DNA of 64,000 nt from Streptomyces sp. XY006 (GCF_002237655.1 NZ_NOKT01000001.1:186001-250000), one strand, 5' to 3'. Counted from the stretch's first letter, positions 1-9,020 are shown. Numbers and translations: made by a program. The notes: a model not told the origin generated them from the letters alone.

Positions 1-238
1 CCTCGGTGATCTCCGCTAGGTCGCGCACCCCGTAGTCGGTGTCGACGTAGCCCAGCAGCCGCGCCCCCGCGGCCCGCAGCGCACCGGCCGCGGCCGTGAA
101 CCCCGGGTCGGGGACCTCGCCCGGGCCGCTCGCCGGGTTCAGGACGACTCCGTAGGTGCGGTCGGCCGCGGTGATCAGCCGGTGCCAGGCACCCGGGTCC
201 TCGGCCGGGTGGACGTACAGCGGAATCAGCAGACTCAC
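1..238 (-). CDS. spherulation-specific family 4 (GH135-like) protein, partial
   Basis: The N-terminal 79 residues are present; the rest lies off the left edge. The frame opens with a GTG whose bases overlap the TGA of the upstream epimerase (GTGA), so the two are translationally coupled. The visible segment has a start like VSLLIPLYVHP, then NPASGPG and LGYVDTDYG, typical of the TIM-barrel spherulin-4 family. In fungi this family (GH135) cleaves galactosaminogalactan; in actinobacteria the role is unproven. Its place beside PelF- and PelA-like genes suggests a polysaccharide hydrolase that trims or frees a hexosamine polymer. No signal peptide is seen in this segment, so the site of action is uncertain. 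Confidence 0.75.
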   Translation of the reverse strand, partial: MSLLIPLYVHPAEDPGAWHRLITAADRTYGVVLNPASGPGEVPDPGFTAAAGALRAAGARLLGYVDTDYGVRDLAEITE

Positions 239-1128
239 GGGGTGCGGCCGCCTTCCCACAGGGCGAGCAGCGCCTCACCGAGGCTGTGGGCCGGGCGCCA
301 GCCCAGTGCCTCCTCGGCGGCGCCGATGTCGGAACACTGCCACGACACCAGCGCCGACCGGGCCGAACCCGCCGTGGTCTCCTCGATCCGGCCCCGGAAA
401 CCGGCGAGGTGGGCGAGGGTGCGCACCAGGTCGCGCACCGGCACCGCCCGGCCCCCGCCGATGTTGAGGACCGGCGGCAGCGGGCCGGGGGCCGTGGCCG
501 CGAGCAGGGCGGCCCGTGCCACGTCGCGTACGTCGACGAAGTCGCGGTGGGCGGACAGGTCGCCGAGCCGCAGCACCGCCTCCGGGTCGGACCCGGCCTC
601 GCGCAGCAGCGCGGCGATCCGGCCGGGCAGCCCGGTGGGCGGCGCTCCGGCACCCACCGGGTTGCCCACCCGCAGGACCACCGCGTCCAGGCCCGAGGTG
701 GTCACCGTGACCGTGCCCGCGAGTTTGGTCGCACCGTAGGGGCCGACCGGGCGGGTGGCCGCCGCCTCCGTGACCGGCGCGTCGGGGATGCCTGGGCCGT
801 ACTCGGCGGCCGAGCCCAGGTGCACAAGGCGGGCGGCGGGGGCCGCCGCCCGCAACGCGGCGCACAGGACGGCCGGACCGCGGGTGTTGACCTCGGCGAG
901 GGTGACGGCGTCGCCGCCGGTCGCGCCCGCACAGTTGATCACCGTGTCGGGCGCGGCCGGCGCGAGGGTCTTCGCCAGCTGCTCCGGGCCGACCCGGGCG
1001 AGGTCGACGTCGAGGTCGGCGGCCGGCGACCGGCCGCCGGTGAGGACCAGCGTGCCGGGCAGGGCACGCAGCCGCTCGGCGACGTGGGCGCCCAGATAGC
1101 CGGTGGAGCCCAGGACGAGAATGCGCAT
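235..1128 (-). CDS. NAD-dependent epimerase/dehydratase (SDR)
   Basis: A 297-aa extended short-chain dehydrogenase. It has an N-terminal Rossmann GSTGYLG nucleotide-binding loop and a YGATK motif (catalytic Tyr and Lys) near the middle. It probably acts in the cytoplasm on a nucleotide-linked sugar, by epimerisation, dehydration or reduction. Its stop overlaps the GTG of the spherulin-4 gene, and it starts 7 nt after the nucleotidyltransferase stop, so it belongs to the minus-strand polysaccharide operon. The exact substrate cannot be read from sequence. The protein is shorter than the SDR at 1893-2894 and is not a close duplicate of it. Confidence 0.82.
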   Translation of the reverse strand: MRILVLGSTGYLGAHVAERLRALPGTLVLTGGRSPAADLDVDLARVGPEQLAKTLAPAAPDTVINCAGATGGDAVTLAEVNTRGPAVLCAALRAAAPAARLVHLGSAAEYGPGIPDAPVTEAAATRPVGPYGATKLAGTVTVTTSGLDAVVLRVGNPVGAGAPPTGLPGRIAALLREAGSDPEAVLRLGDLSAHRDFVDVRDVARAALLAATAPGPLPPVLNIGGGRAVPVRDLVRTLAHLAGFRGRIEETTAGSARSALVSWQCSDIGAAEEALGWRPAHSLGEALLALWEGGRTP

Positions 1129-1135
1129 GGCGTGC

Positions 1136-1849
1136 TCAGGCTCCCTTGAGCAGAAGCGACTTGCGGGTGGTGAACTCGGCGTTGGCCTGGTCGTAGTCGT
1201 CCGGGCGGCCGATGTCCAGCCAGTAGCCGTCGAACTCGTAGGCGTGCGGCTGGTTGGAGGACTTCAGCAGGTCGAGGACCAACTCGTCGAAGCCGAGCGG
1301 GAGTCCGGGCGTGTACCCCTCCAGCGTGGAGCGCGACAGACCGTACACGCCCATCGAGACGCGGTAGTCCATGCTCGGCTTCTCGGTGAACGCCACGACC
1401 TTGCTGGCGTCGGTGGTCAGCACCCCGAAGTCGATGTGCACCTTGCGGGCGTACGTGGCGATGGTCAGCGGAGCGCCGGAGTCCCGGTGGCGCCGCAGGA
1501 CGTCGGCGTAGTCGAGGTCGGTCAGGACGTCGCCGTTCATCACCAGGAAGGTCTCGGGCAGCCGGTCGCGCAGGGTCAGCAGCGGGCCCATGGTGCCGAG
1601 CGGGCTCTCCTCGGTCGCGTAGTCGACGGACAGGCCCCACTGGGAGCCGTCGCCGACGTAGGCGCGGATGATCTCGCCGAGGTGGCCGATCGCGATGGTG
1701 CAGCTGGTGAAGCCGGCGGTGGAGAGCTGGCGCAGCACGATCTCCAGGATCGCGTGCTGGTCGCCGATGGGGACGAGCGGCTTGGGCAGCGCCGTGGTGT
1801 ACGGCCGCAGCCGGACGCCCTTGCCTCCCGCCAGGATCACTGCGTGCAT
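1136..1849 (-). CDS. sugar-phosphate nucleotidyltransferase
   Basis: A 237-aa protein beginning MHAVILAGGKGVRLRPYT, the G-rich nucleotide-binding signature of the NTP_transferase family; LPKPLVPIG and MNGDVLTD follow. It should join a hexose-1-phosphate to an NTP to give an NDP-sugar in the cytoplasm. The start at 1849 is chosen because GGAGGAG sits just upstream and homology begins exactly there; the longer frame upstream is out of register with the next gene. It lies between two SDR genes and probably supplies their activated sugar. RmlA- and mannose-1-phosphate-type specificity cannot be separated here. Confidence 0.85.
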   Translation of the reverse strand: MHAVILAGGKGVRLRPYTTALPKPLVPIGDQHAILEIVLRQLSTAGFTSCTIAIGHLGEIIRAYVGDGSQWGLSVDYATEESPLGTMGPLLTLRDRLPETFLVMNGDVLTDLDYADVLRRHRDSGAPLTIATYARKVHIDFGVLTTDASKVVAFTEKPSMDYRVSMGVYGLSRSTLEGYTPGLPLGFDELVLDLLKSSNQPHAYEFDGYWLDIGRPDDYDQANAEFTTRKSLLLKGA

Positions 1850-1892
1850 GGGGCTCCTCCTTCGTGAACGTGCGCTGACGTGCCGGACAGGG

Positions 1893-2894
1893 TCAGATGT
1901 TGTAGATGCCGGTCTTGTAGCGGGCGAGGTTGGCCGGGTCGCGGAAGAACGCCACGGTGTGGGCGAGGCCCTCCTCCAGGGTGTGCGCGGGCTGCCAGCC
2001 GGTCGCGGCGGCGAGCCGGCTCGCGTCGGCGACCAGGCGCATGACCTCGGAGTTGGCAGGCCGGATGCGCGCCTCGTCCTCACGCACGTCGAGCGGCGTG
2101 TCCATCACCTTGCCGATCAGCGCGACCAGGTCGCCCACGGAGATCTCCCCGCCGGTACCGGCGTTGAAGGTCCGGCCCACGACCTGCTCGGCCGGCGCGG
2201 TGCCGACGGCGAGGAACGCCTGGGCGGTGTCCTTGACGAAGGTGAAGTCCCGGGTGGGGCGCAGGTCCCCGAGCGTGATGGTGCGCTGCCCCGCCGCGAC
2301 CTGCCCGATGACGGTGGGGATGACCGCGCGCATCGACTGGCGCGGCCCGAAGGTGTTGAAGGGCCGCAGGGTGACGACCGGGGTGTCGAAGCTGGCGTGG
2401 TAGCTGTCGGCCAGCCGGTCCCCGCCGGCCTTCGAAGCGGCGTACGGCGACTGGGTGTTGATGGGGTGGTCCTCGGTGATGGGCACGGTCTGCGCGGTGC
2501 CGTAGGTCTCACTGGTGGAGGTGTGCACCAGCCGGGGCGTGCCGAGGGCGCGGACGGCTTCCAGCACGTTGAGGGTGCCGGTGACGTTGGTGTCCACGTA
2601 GCTGTGCGGGGCCTGGTACGAGTAGGGGATCGCGATCAGGGCGGCCAGGTGGTAGGCGGTGTCGGCGCCGTCGAGGAGGCCGCGCAAGGAGCCCGGGTCC
2701 CGGACGTCGCCGAGGACGATCTCCACGTGGTCCAGCACGTCCGGGGCCAGGGTCTCCAGCCAGCCGTACGACGAGAAGGAGTTGTACTGGGCCATGGCGC
2801 GGACGCGGTGCCCGGAGGCGACCAGGGCCTCGGTGAGGTGCGAGCCGATGAAGCCTTCGGCTCCGGTGACGGCGGCGAGCGGTGCGGAGGTCAA
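1893..2894 (-). CDS. NAD-dependent epimerase (extended SDR, NDP-sugar)
   Basis: A 333-aa extended SDR with GAEGFIG near the N-terminus and SPYAASK as the catalytic YxxxK. It resembles GalE, GDP-mannose dehydratase and UDP-GlcNAc 4-epimerase proteins. In Pseudomonas Pel loci a UDP-GlcNAc C4 epimerase (PelX) provides UDP-GalNAc; beside a PelF-type transferase this gene is a natural candidate for that job, which is inference. The start codon appears to be TTG at 2894, with AAGGGA about 9 nt upstream. It is 43 nt from the nucleotidyltransferase and 37 nt from the membrane-protein gene, in the same operon. Confidence 0.83.
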   Translation of the reverse strand: MTSAPLAAVTGAEGFIGSHLTEALVASGHRVRAMAQYNSFSSYGWLETLAPDVLDHVEIVLGDVRDPGSLRGLLDGADTAYHLAALIAIPYSYQAPHSYVDTNVTGTLNVLEAVRALGTPRLVHTSTSETYGTAQTVPITEDHPINTQSPYAASKAGGDRLADSYHASFDTPVVTLRPFNTFGPRQSMRAVIPTVIGQVAAGQRTITLGDLRPTRDFTFVKDTAQAFLAVGTAPAEQVVGRTFNAGTGGEISVGDLVALIGKVMDTPLDVREDEARIRPANSEVMRLVADASRLAAATGWQPAHTLEEGLAHTVAFFRDPANLARYKTGIYNI

Positions 2895-2931
2895 CAGGGG
2901 TGTCCCTTCGTAGGGTTGGGAACGTCGGGGA

Positions 2932-4350
2932 TCAGGCGTGCGGGGCGGGCCGGCCGAGTAGCCACAGGGCGCACGCCGCCAGGCACAGGGCGGCGGCGCC
3001 GCAGCCGAGCGGCAGGGCCAGGCCGGTGCCCGGGGGCAGGCGGAACAGCACGACCGCGCCGGCTCCGGCGGCCGCCGCCAGGCAGATCAGGGCCGACGGC
3101 CAGGCCGCCCCGAACGCCTGGAGCAGCAGCGCGGTCCACAGGACGGCCGCGAGGAGCAGCAGGGCGACCGGGTCGGCGCCGGTGAGCCAGGCCGCGGGCA
3201 GCAGCGGTGCGAGGTAGCCGAGCAGACAGAGGCCGAGGATGCCGGCCGAGCGCAGCAGGAACGACAAGGGCGTTGCGGTGACCCGCAGCGCGGCGACCGA
3301 CAGCCCGCGGTAGCGGTACAGCAGCCATTCCGCGGGCCCCATGCTGAGGGTCAGCACGATGACGGCGTACGGTTCCTCGCGCCCTTCCAGCAGCACCAGC
3401 ACCGCGGCGGCCAGTCCGAACAGACCGTAGGGCAGGGACCACAGCAGACGCGGCCGGGTGGCACCGGCGACGGCGGGAACGGCGAGGGCGCCCCGCAGGA
3501 CCAGGCCGGTGACGGTGAGCGTGGCGAGCAATGCCAGCAGGGGCAGCCCGGCGCGGAGCGCGGGACCGGGTTCCCACCACGGCAGGACGGCGGCGCCGGC
3601 GAGCAGCGGACTGAGCGCGGCCAGCAGCAGCCGTTCCCTGCCCAGCACCAACAACACACCGGCGGCGGCCAGATAGGCCGACTGCGCGGCCGCCACCAGG
3701 GTCACCGGTCCGCCGCCCGCGGGCAGCGCGGCGACCGCCGTGGCCACCGCCGCCCCCACGGGCGCGCCGGCCAGGAGGGTACGGCCCGCCTCCCGGCGCC
3801 CGGCCGCCAGCCGCAGATGGGCCCGGTGACCGAGGGCCTGCCCCCACGCCCAGGAGACGACTCCGGCCACGACGAGGGCGGGGGCGTACCCGCCGGCGTC
3901 CCACAGGGGCGCGGTCAGCAGGTAGGCGAGCCCGGGCAGGGCGAACAGCACGCCCCGCAGCAGACAGCGCACGGTGTCGGGGCGCCAGGGGTCGGCTGGC
4001 GGGGCGGGTTCGGGGAAGGTGCGCGGCACGCGGTCGTACAGCGCGGAGGCGAGCGAGAACAGGTTCGGGTGACCGTAGCGTTCGTTGATCACCGAGGCGG
4101 ACAGTCCCTCCGCCTCCAGCAGCGCCGCCACCTCGTAGGGGTGGACGGCCGGGCCGATGCGGTCGGCGAGTTCGGCGGCGAGTTCGCTGACCGCCGCCTC
4201 GTCGGGTCCGCGCCGGGGGAGCCGGATGGCGAGCGTGGTGTCGTCCAGGGCCCAGCGTGGCCGGCGGCGCGGCGGGCGGGTGGCGGCCAGCCGGATGGCC
4301 AGCGTGTCCTGTTCGGAACCCCCGGGTTCGAGGGATATCGGCCCGCTCAC
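2932..4350 (-). CDS. polytopic membrane protein of the Pel-like operon
   Basis: A 472-aa protein. The first 130 or so residues are soluble and contain VHPYEVAALLEAEGLS and INERYGHPN. About eleven hydrophobic helices follow to the C-terminus. The GTG at 4350 overlaps the TGA of the glycosyltransferase gene (GTGA), which fixes the start; the long frame reading further upstream is a shadow. It is not recognisable as a known transporter family. By position it could serve as the inner-membrane component beside PelF, the slot held by PelE or PelG in Pel systems, but sequence alone does not show that. Confidence 0.7.
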   Translation of the reverse strand: MSGPISLEPGGSEQDTLAIRLAATRPPRRRPRWALDDTTLAIRLPRRGPDEAAVSELAAELADRIGPAVHPYEVAALLEAEGLSASVINERYGHPNLFSLASALYDRVPRTFPEPAPPADPWRPDTVRCLLRGVLFALPGLAYLLTAPLWDAGGYAPALVVAGVVSWAWGQALGHRAHLRLAAGRREAGRTLLAGAPVGAAVATAVAALPAGGGPVTLVAAAQSAYLAAAGVLLVLGRERLLLAALSPLLAGAAVLPWWEPGPALRAGLPLLALLATLTVTGLVLRGALAVPAVAGATRPRLLWSLPYGLFGLAAAVLVLLEGREEPYAVIVLTLSMGPAEWLLYRYRGLSVAALRVTATPLSFLLRSAGILGLCLLGYLAPLLPAAWLTGADPVALLLLAAVLWTALLLQAFGAAWPSALICLAAAAGAGAVVLFRLPPGTGLALPLGCGAAALCLAACALWLLGRPAPHA

Positions 4351-5867
4351 AGGGCGAGGCTCTCGGCGCCGTCGACGGCCGGGGCCGCCATCGTGACCCT
4401 GGGCGGCATGACCGTCGGCTCCCTCTTCGGATCGGCCAGTTCCAGATAGACGGAGCGAAAGGTGTCGATGGTCTGGCGCAGGGTGAACTGCTCGATGACC
4501 CGCAGCCGGGCCGCCTCGCCCATGGCCCTGCGCCGGCCCGGATCGCCGAGCAGTTCCAGCGCGGCGCCGGCCATGGCCTGCGGATCGCGCGGCGGCACCA
4601 CGAGCCCGGTGTCGCCGACGGCCTCGCGCACCCCGCCCACGTCGGTGGAGACGGTGGCCCGGCCGCAGGACATGGCCTCGATCAGGGTGAAGGGGAAGCC
4701 CTCGCTGATGCTGGAGAGCATCACGACGTTGCCGGCGGCGTAGGCGTCCTTGATGTCGTCGACGCGCCCTTCGAAGGTGACCGCGTCCGAGTGCCCGAGC
4801 TCGGCGGCCAGGGCCTCGCAGCGTTCCCGGTAGGCCTCTCCGCCCCGCGGTGTCCCGCCGAACAACCGCAGTCGCGCCTGCGGGAGCCGGGCGCGGACCA
4901 GGGCGAAGGCGCGGATGAGGGTCTCCAGGTCCTTGATGGGGTCGACGCGGCCCGCCCAGCTGAGCGTGGGCGTGTCCGGTTCGGGTCCGGCCGCGGGGAA
5001 CGCGGCGGGGTCGACGCCGTTGTAGACCGTGCGGATCGACTCCGGGGCGGCGCCGCCCTCCTCCTCCCACAGCCGGTTGTAGCGGTTGCCCGGGGTGATC
5101 AGGGCGGCCCGGCGGTAGCTCTCCCGCGCGAGCAGCCGGAAGAACCCGAGGATCACGGCCTTCACCGGCCAGCGGTAGGGCGCGGTGCGGTAGCCGAGGT
5201 AGCGCTCGCGCAGGTAGACCCCGTGCTCGGTCAGCAGCAGCGGCACGCCGTGGTTCTCGAGGGCGGCGAGGCCCGGCAGCACGGCGACCCCGCCGCTGAC
5301 CGCGTGCGCGACCCCGCTCTCGGGCGCCGGGGCGGCCAGCGGACGCAGGGCGTGCTCCAGCAGGGCGGTCACGGTCAGGGCGTCGTGCAGGGTCGGCCGT
5401 GCCTCGCGGACGGCGAGGCCGGGGCGGTTCCACAGCGCGGTGAGGATCGCGACGGCCCGGTCCCCGCGCAGAAAAGGGCTCAGCGTCCCGTCCGCGGCCG
5501 CCCGGGCCAGCGCGTACAGGGCGGGCGCGAAGCCGTCCTCGGCGCGCGGGTCGAGCAGGGCGGTCAGGAACCGCTCGTAGGCGGCGGCGAGTTGGTTGCG
5601 GGCCCGGCCCCGGGGCGGGCGGCCCTCGGGCGGGGCGCCCCACATCGGGACGGACAGCACGCCGGTGACGTGCGCCGGCAGGTCCCAGACGACCGGTTCA
5701 CGCCCGGTGCCGGTGACGGCGATGACGTCGAAGGCGAGGTCGGGCATGCCCTGGACGAGCTGGTCGCACCAGACGCTCACGCCGCCGTGGCTGTGCGGGT
5801 AGGTGCCTTCGGTGAGCAGGGTGACGCGCGTCGCTGCGGTGCGTCGCGCGCCGTGGGGAACGGGCAT
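4347..5867 (-). CDS. pelF: PelF-type GT4 glycosyltransferase
   Basis: A 506-aa GT-B retaining glycosyltransferase. The N-terminal LLTEGTYPHSHGGVSVWCDQ is the hallmark of the PelF branch of GT4. The C-terminal domain has a nucleotide-sugar site: SISEGFPFTLIEAMSCGRATVSTD gives the E-x7-E pattern. PelF uses UDP-GlcNAc/GalNAc-type donors in the cytoplasm to build the Pel polymer. The start at 5867 has GGAG 7 nt upstream. The gene overlaps the membrane-protein gene by 4 nt and follows the PelA-like gene by 99 nt, so synthesis, export and deacetylation appear coupled. Donor specificity is not tested. Confidence 0.85.
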   Translation of the reverse strand: MPVPHGARRTAATRVTLLTEGTYPHSHGGVSVWCDQLVQGMPDLAFDVIAVTGTGREPVVWDLPAHVTGVLSVPMWGAPPEGRPPRGRARNQLAAAYERFLTALLDPRAEDGFAPALYALARAAADGTLSPFLRGDRAVAILTALWNRPGLAVREARPTLHDALTVTALLEHALRPLAAPAPESGVAHAVSGGVAVLPGLAALENHGVPLLLTEHGVYLRERYLGYRTAPYRWPVKAVILGFFRLLARESYRRAALITPGNRYNRLWEEEGGAAPESIRTVYNGVDPAAFPAAGPEPDTPTLSWAGRVDPIKDLETLIRAFALVRARLPQARLRLFGGTPRGGEAYRERCEALAAELGHSDAVTFEGRVDDIKDAYAAGNVVMLSSISEGFPFTLIEAMSCGRATVSTDVGGVREAVGDTGLVVPPRDPQAMAGAALELLGDPGRRRAMGEAARLRVIEQFTLRQTIDTFRSVYLELADPKREPTVMPPRVTMAAPAVDGAESLAL

Positions 5868-5966
5868 CGTTGTGCTCCACGGCTGAGGTGTGGGGTGGTT
5901 CGGGCCGGTCCCGGCCGCCACGGGGCGGCCGGGACGTTCGGTCGGAAGGAGGCGCGTGGGCGCCGC

Positions 5967-8096
5967 TCAGCCGTCTGCGGTGTGGCCCACCGGGTCGGTG
6001 ACGCCCGCGGGGATGCGGGTCCGCGGTGCGGGGCGGGTGGCGGGTGCGGGTGCCGCGGTGTCGTCGGCGGCCGGGGCCGGGGTGGACGCCGGCAGCGTGA
6101 GCGTCAGCGGCGTGCCCGTGCCGGGCGTCCAGCCGGACACCGCTCCCGCGTATGCCTCGCCGAACGCGGCGCCGGCCAGGGTGGTGCCGGTGGGCAGGGT
6201 GGCGGTGACCGCCAGTCCGTCCGGCGCCTCGACGGTGACCGTGCCGCCGACGCGGTAGGCGGTGACCTCACCGGCGCGCAGCGCGGTCTGCCAGGCCGCC
6301 CGGCGCCGCAGTTCGGCGCCGATGTCGCGCATCCTCGGGTTCACCAGGGGCGTGTTGTCCGCGAAGAGGGCCGCGTAGCCGTCCAGGACGCCGTCGAGGA
6401 CGGGGTAGGCGATGCGGTCCTCGGCCAGGTTCGACTGGTGGATGAAGTGCGGCTTGGGGTCGTTGGCCAGGACGTGTCCGAGGGCGATCCGCGTCTCCAG
6501 CGGCACGATGTGGTCCGCGTAGCCGGTGGCGGTGTCCAGGGGCGCCGGCAGACACGTGGTGGTCTCGGGGTTGTCCTCGCAGATGCCGCTGCCTCCCTGG
6601 GCGCGGCTGGTGTAGATCCAGTTGTACTCGTCGACCTGCTCGGCGGCCCGCCCGGCGTTGTAGAAGACGTTCATCGGGTAGCGGGGGACGGTCGTGGCGG
6701 GGCCGACGCGGCGCTGGTCGGGTTCACGGGAGTTGTCGGAGCCGAGCCAGGCGATGTCGTTGTCGTCGAGGGCGAGCGCCAGGTTGGGGTTGTCCTCGGG
6801 CTGCTGCGGCAGCACCTTCATGCCCGAGTGCTCACCGGTGACCAACTCGTCGTCCAGCAGCGGCAGTCCGGCGCTCCGGCCCCAGACGCGGTTGGTGGCG
6901 ATCTCGTCGGAGATCTCGTTGCGGCTCGTCCACTTGGTGCTGCCGTCGGGGTTGGTCGCGCACTTCCACGGCACCACCGTGGTGTCCTGCACGCAGCCGA
7001 GGAAGGGGTGCGAGTAGGTGTGGTTGATCCAGCGGAACTCGCCCCGGCGCGCGATCAGCCGGTCGGCGAGGGCGTCGGTGCCGTTGTTGTCCTCGCGGTG
7101 GTCGACGCTGCCGGCGCCGTTGTAGGCGAAGTCGAGGGTGAAGCCCTTCCCGGTCTGCCACTGGACGGCGTGGTCGACGTCGGCGGGCGTCATCCGGATC
7201 GGGTCGGGTGTGGCGTCGGGGTCCGTGCAGTCGACGTCGCCCGGCGTGCAGTTGAGCGTGCTGTTCCACCGGTCGTCGGCGGCGAAGACGTCGTCGACGT
7301 GGACGGAGAAGTAGTTCCGCGCGGCGCCCAGGTGGACACCGTCGGTTATCCATTCCACGATGCCGCGGGCCAGGAGGCGGAACTGCTGCTGGTACTGGTT
7401 GTAGACGAAGGTGACGACCAGCTCGCGCCGCCCGTCGTGCCGGTACTCGCCCACCAGCGTGCCCTTGCCCGGCTGCCCGGGGATCGCCGCCTCGACGTAC
7501 GGGGTGAAGTCGGCCCCCGCGACGGGCTTCGACAGGTAGGCGTAACTCTCGCCGACGGCCGGGTCGTTGTCCTCGAAGGGCACCGCCCCGTCGAGATAGC
7601 CGAAGGGCCCCGCCTTGCCCGCGGCGGTCACCTCCGCCCGCCTGCCGTCGAGGCTGCCGGAATAGCCGCCGTGGACCGGGTACTGCAGACCGGCTTCGGG
7701 ACGCGCGTAGGTGTACGCGTCGACCTGGGGGACGTCATACGTCCGCTCGTACGCCGTGAGTGCCGCCATCTCGGCGGAACCGGCCGGGAACGGGTTGTCG
7801 TTGGGCAGCACGACGGCCTGGAACCGGGCGCGCGGCCGGCCGTCGACGGTGTCCGCGAGGAAGTCGGCGTCGATCACGGTCCGGCCCGGCTGCGTGAGGT
7901 CGATCCGGGTGTACGGCGTGCCGGCCGCGGCCAGTTCGGCGGCTATCGCGTCGGTGGACGGGCCGCCGTCGCTCACCACCAGCACCCGCAGGTCGATGCG
8001 GGGCGTGGGGTCGGCGTGTGCCGCTCCGGCCGGCAGGCCCAGTGCGGCGATGAGCGCGCCCACCGTGATCACGGTGGTGCGTAAGGTCCGCTTCAT
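5967..8096 (-). CDS. secreted PelA-like polysaccharide deacetylase
   Basis: A 709-aa protein with a signal peptide: MKRTLRT, a hydrophobic stretch, then a cut near AHA-DPTP. A middle segment holds a conserved HVDDVF (metal-binding Asp region) and, about 70 residues later, NHTYSHPF, an HxxxH that fits the metal-binding histidines of CE4/PelA-type deacetylases. The C-terminus is Ala/Pro-rich and low in complexity. It probably removes acetyl groups from the hexosamine polymer outside the membrane. The start is set by GGAGGGGA upstream of ATG 8096. It is the first gene of the minus-strand operon, and a long palindrome lies 147 nt upstream. It may lack the hydrolase half found in Pseudomonas PelA, which the spherulin-4 gene could supply. 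Confidence 0.72.
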   Translation of the reverse strand: MKRTLRTTVITVGALIAALGLPAGAAHADPTPRIDLRVLVVSDGGPSTDAIAAELAAAGTPYTRIDLTQPGRTVIDADFLADTVDGRPRARFQAVVLPNDNPFPAGSAEMAALTAYERTYDVPQVDAYTYARPEAGLQYPVHGGYSGSLDGRRAEVTAAGKAGPFGYLDGAVPFEDNDPAVGESYAYLSKPVAGADFTPYVEAAIPGQPGKGTLVGEYRHDGRRELVVTFVYNQYQQQFRLLARGIVEWITDGVHLGAARNYFSVHVDDVFAADDRWNSTLNCTPGDVDCTDPDATPDPIRMTPADVDHAVQWQTGKGFTLDFAYNGAGSVDHREDNNGTDALADRLIARRGEFRWINHTYSHPFLGCVQDTTVVPWKCATNPDGSTKWTSRNEISDEIATNRVWGRSAGLPLLDDELVTGEHSGMKVLPQQPEDNPNLALALDDNDIAWLGSDNSREPDQRRVGPATTVPRYPMNVFYNAGRAAEQVDEYNWIYTSRAQGGSGICEDNPETTTCLPAPLDTATGYADHIVPLETRIALGHVLANDPKPHFIHQSNLAEDRIAYPVLDGVLDGYAALFADNTPLVNPRMRDIGAELRRRAAWQTALRAGEVTAYRVGGTVTVEAPDGLAVTATLPTGTTLAGAAFGEAYAGAVSGWTPGTGTPLTLTLPASTPAPAADDTAAPAPATRPAPRTRIPAGVTDPVGHTADG

Positions 8097-8242
8097 GCGG
8101 TGAAGTCCCCTCCCGGGCAGGGGCGAGCACGGCTCCCGTGGAGCGGACGCACCCCCTTGCGTGCCGCCGGCGTCCCCCTCAGAAGCCGGTTCGTCACGCA
8201 TCCGTTCGCGTCACATAGTGAGGTCTCTGTGGAGATTTCGCG

Positions 8243-8262
8243 GTCATGTTGCGCAACATGAC
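8243..8262. promoter_or_regulatory. 20-bp perfect palindrome upstream of the Pel-like operon
   Basis: GTCATGTTGCGCAACATGAC reads identically on both strands. It lies 147 bp before the first gene of the minus-strand operon, in a region without a credible gene. This is a likely dimeric repressor or activator site. The cognate regulator is not evident in the window. Confidence 0.6.
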
Positions 8263-8385
8263 GAAAAAGCGCAGGTGTCGAAGCGGGTGGTTCCGGAAGC
8301 GAAACCGGTCGTTCGCGGTCACCGGGGGAGAGGGTTCCAAAGCCCGCGCCGGGCCTGCGGCGCTGGTCCGGGTCCTGTACGCCGC

Positions 8386-8412
8386 ACCGGCGGGCCCACG
8401 GGGCCCGCCGGT
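8386..8412 (-). terminator. hairpin terminator after the secreted Ig-like protein gene
   Basis: A perfect 12-bp stem (ACCGGCGGGCCC and its complement) closes a 3-nt loop, 81 nt downstream of the stop of the 8493-9020 gene. There is no T-run, which is common for streptomycete terminators. It insulates that gene from the Pel-like operon. Confidence 0.6.
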
Positions 8413-8492
8413 CGTCCTGCCAGTGGTCCAGACCGGACCGTATACCTGGCCAGGGCATCTTTCAGGTCACGGCCGTGGTCTCCCCGGGGGCG

Positions 8493-9020
8493 TCAGGGGC
8501 AGAGCACGCGCGTCACGGGCGTGTAGACCGGGCCGCCGCTGACGTTCGTCGAGTCGCTGAACTCGGCGTAGAAGTACGAGTAGAAGCCGATGTTGCCGTT
8601 GCAGCCGGAGTCCGCGGCGATGTCCAGCTTCAGGGTCACCGTGCGGCTCTGCCCGGGCGGGATGGTGGTGCCGTAGTTGGCGCCGAGGTTGGCCGGGCCG
8701 GTCCCGGAACAGGGCGCGGCGCCGCTCGCGGTGGCCAGGCTGCACCCGGAGAAGGTGTACTTCAGGTCGGGGCGCTGCGTGGTCAGCCACGTCGGCTCGA
8801 TCGTCTGGTAGACGAACCAGACGTCGTAGGTGTTGTTGTTCTTCAGGGTCATCGACAGGTTGACCGTGCCGCCGGGCGTGGTGGTGGCGCTGTCCGTGGC
8901 GAAGGTCAGCTCGGCCGGTGCCGGGTCGGCCGCGCTCGCGCCGGGGGCCAGGCCGAACACGGCGAGGAAGAGCGCGAGGACGGCTCCGAGACCGAAACGT
9001 CTCATCAGGGGTGATCGCAT
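8493..9020 (-). CDS. small secreted protein, Ig-like fold
   Basis: A 175-aa product (170 from the second ATG at 9005). It begins with a signal peptide ending near GASAADPAP, then a beta-rich stretch with TTPGGTVNLSMTLKNNN and IPPGQSRTVTLKLDI, the pattern of Ig-like or NEW3/CARDB-type modules. Four cysteines in the mature part could form disulphides. It probably acts outside the cell, but no catalytic motif is seen. No clear ribosome binding site precedes either possible start, so translation could be leaderless or weak. It stands alone between two hairpins. Confidence 0.62.
   Translation of the reverse strand: MRSPLMRRFGLGAVLALFLAVFGLAPGASAADPAPAELTFATDSATTTPGGTVNLSMTLKNNNTYDVWFVYQTIEPTWLTTQRPDLKYTFSGCSLATASGAAPCSGTGPANLGANYGTTIPPGQSRTVTLKLDIAADSGCNGNIGFYSYFYAEFSDSTNVSGGPVYTPVTRVLCP

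Noticed and set aside
4257..8084. 1275-codon plus-strand open frame opposite the Pel-like operon
   Set aside because: It is antisense to well-supported genes, low in motif content and rich in Gly/Arg/Val; a shadow of GC-rich coding DNA.
8246..8542. Plus-strand 98-aa frame over the operator palindrome
   Set aside because: Contains the palindrome and a terminator hairpin; Arg-rich, no ribosome binding site.
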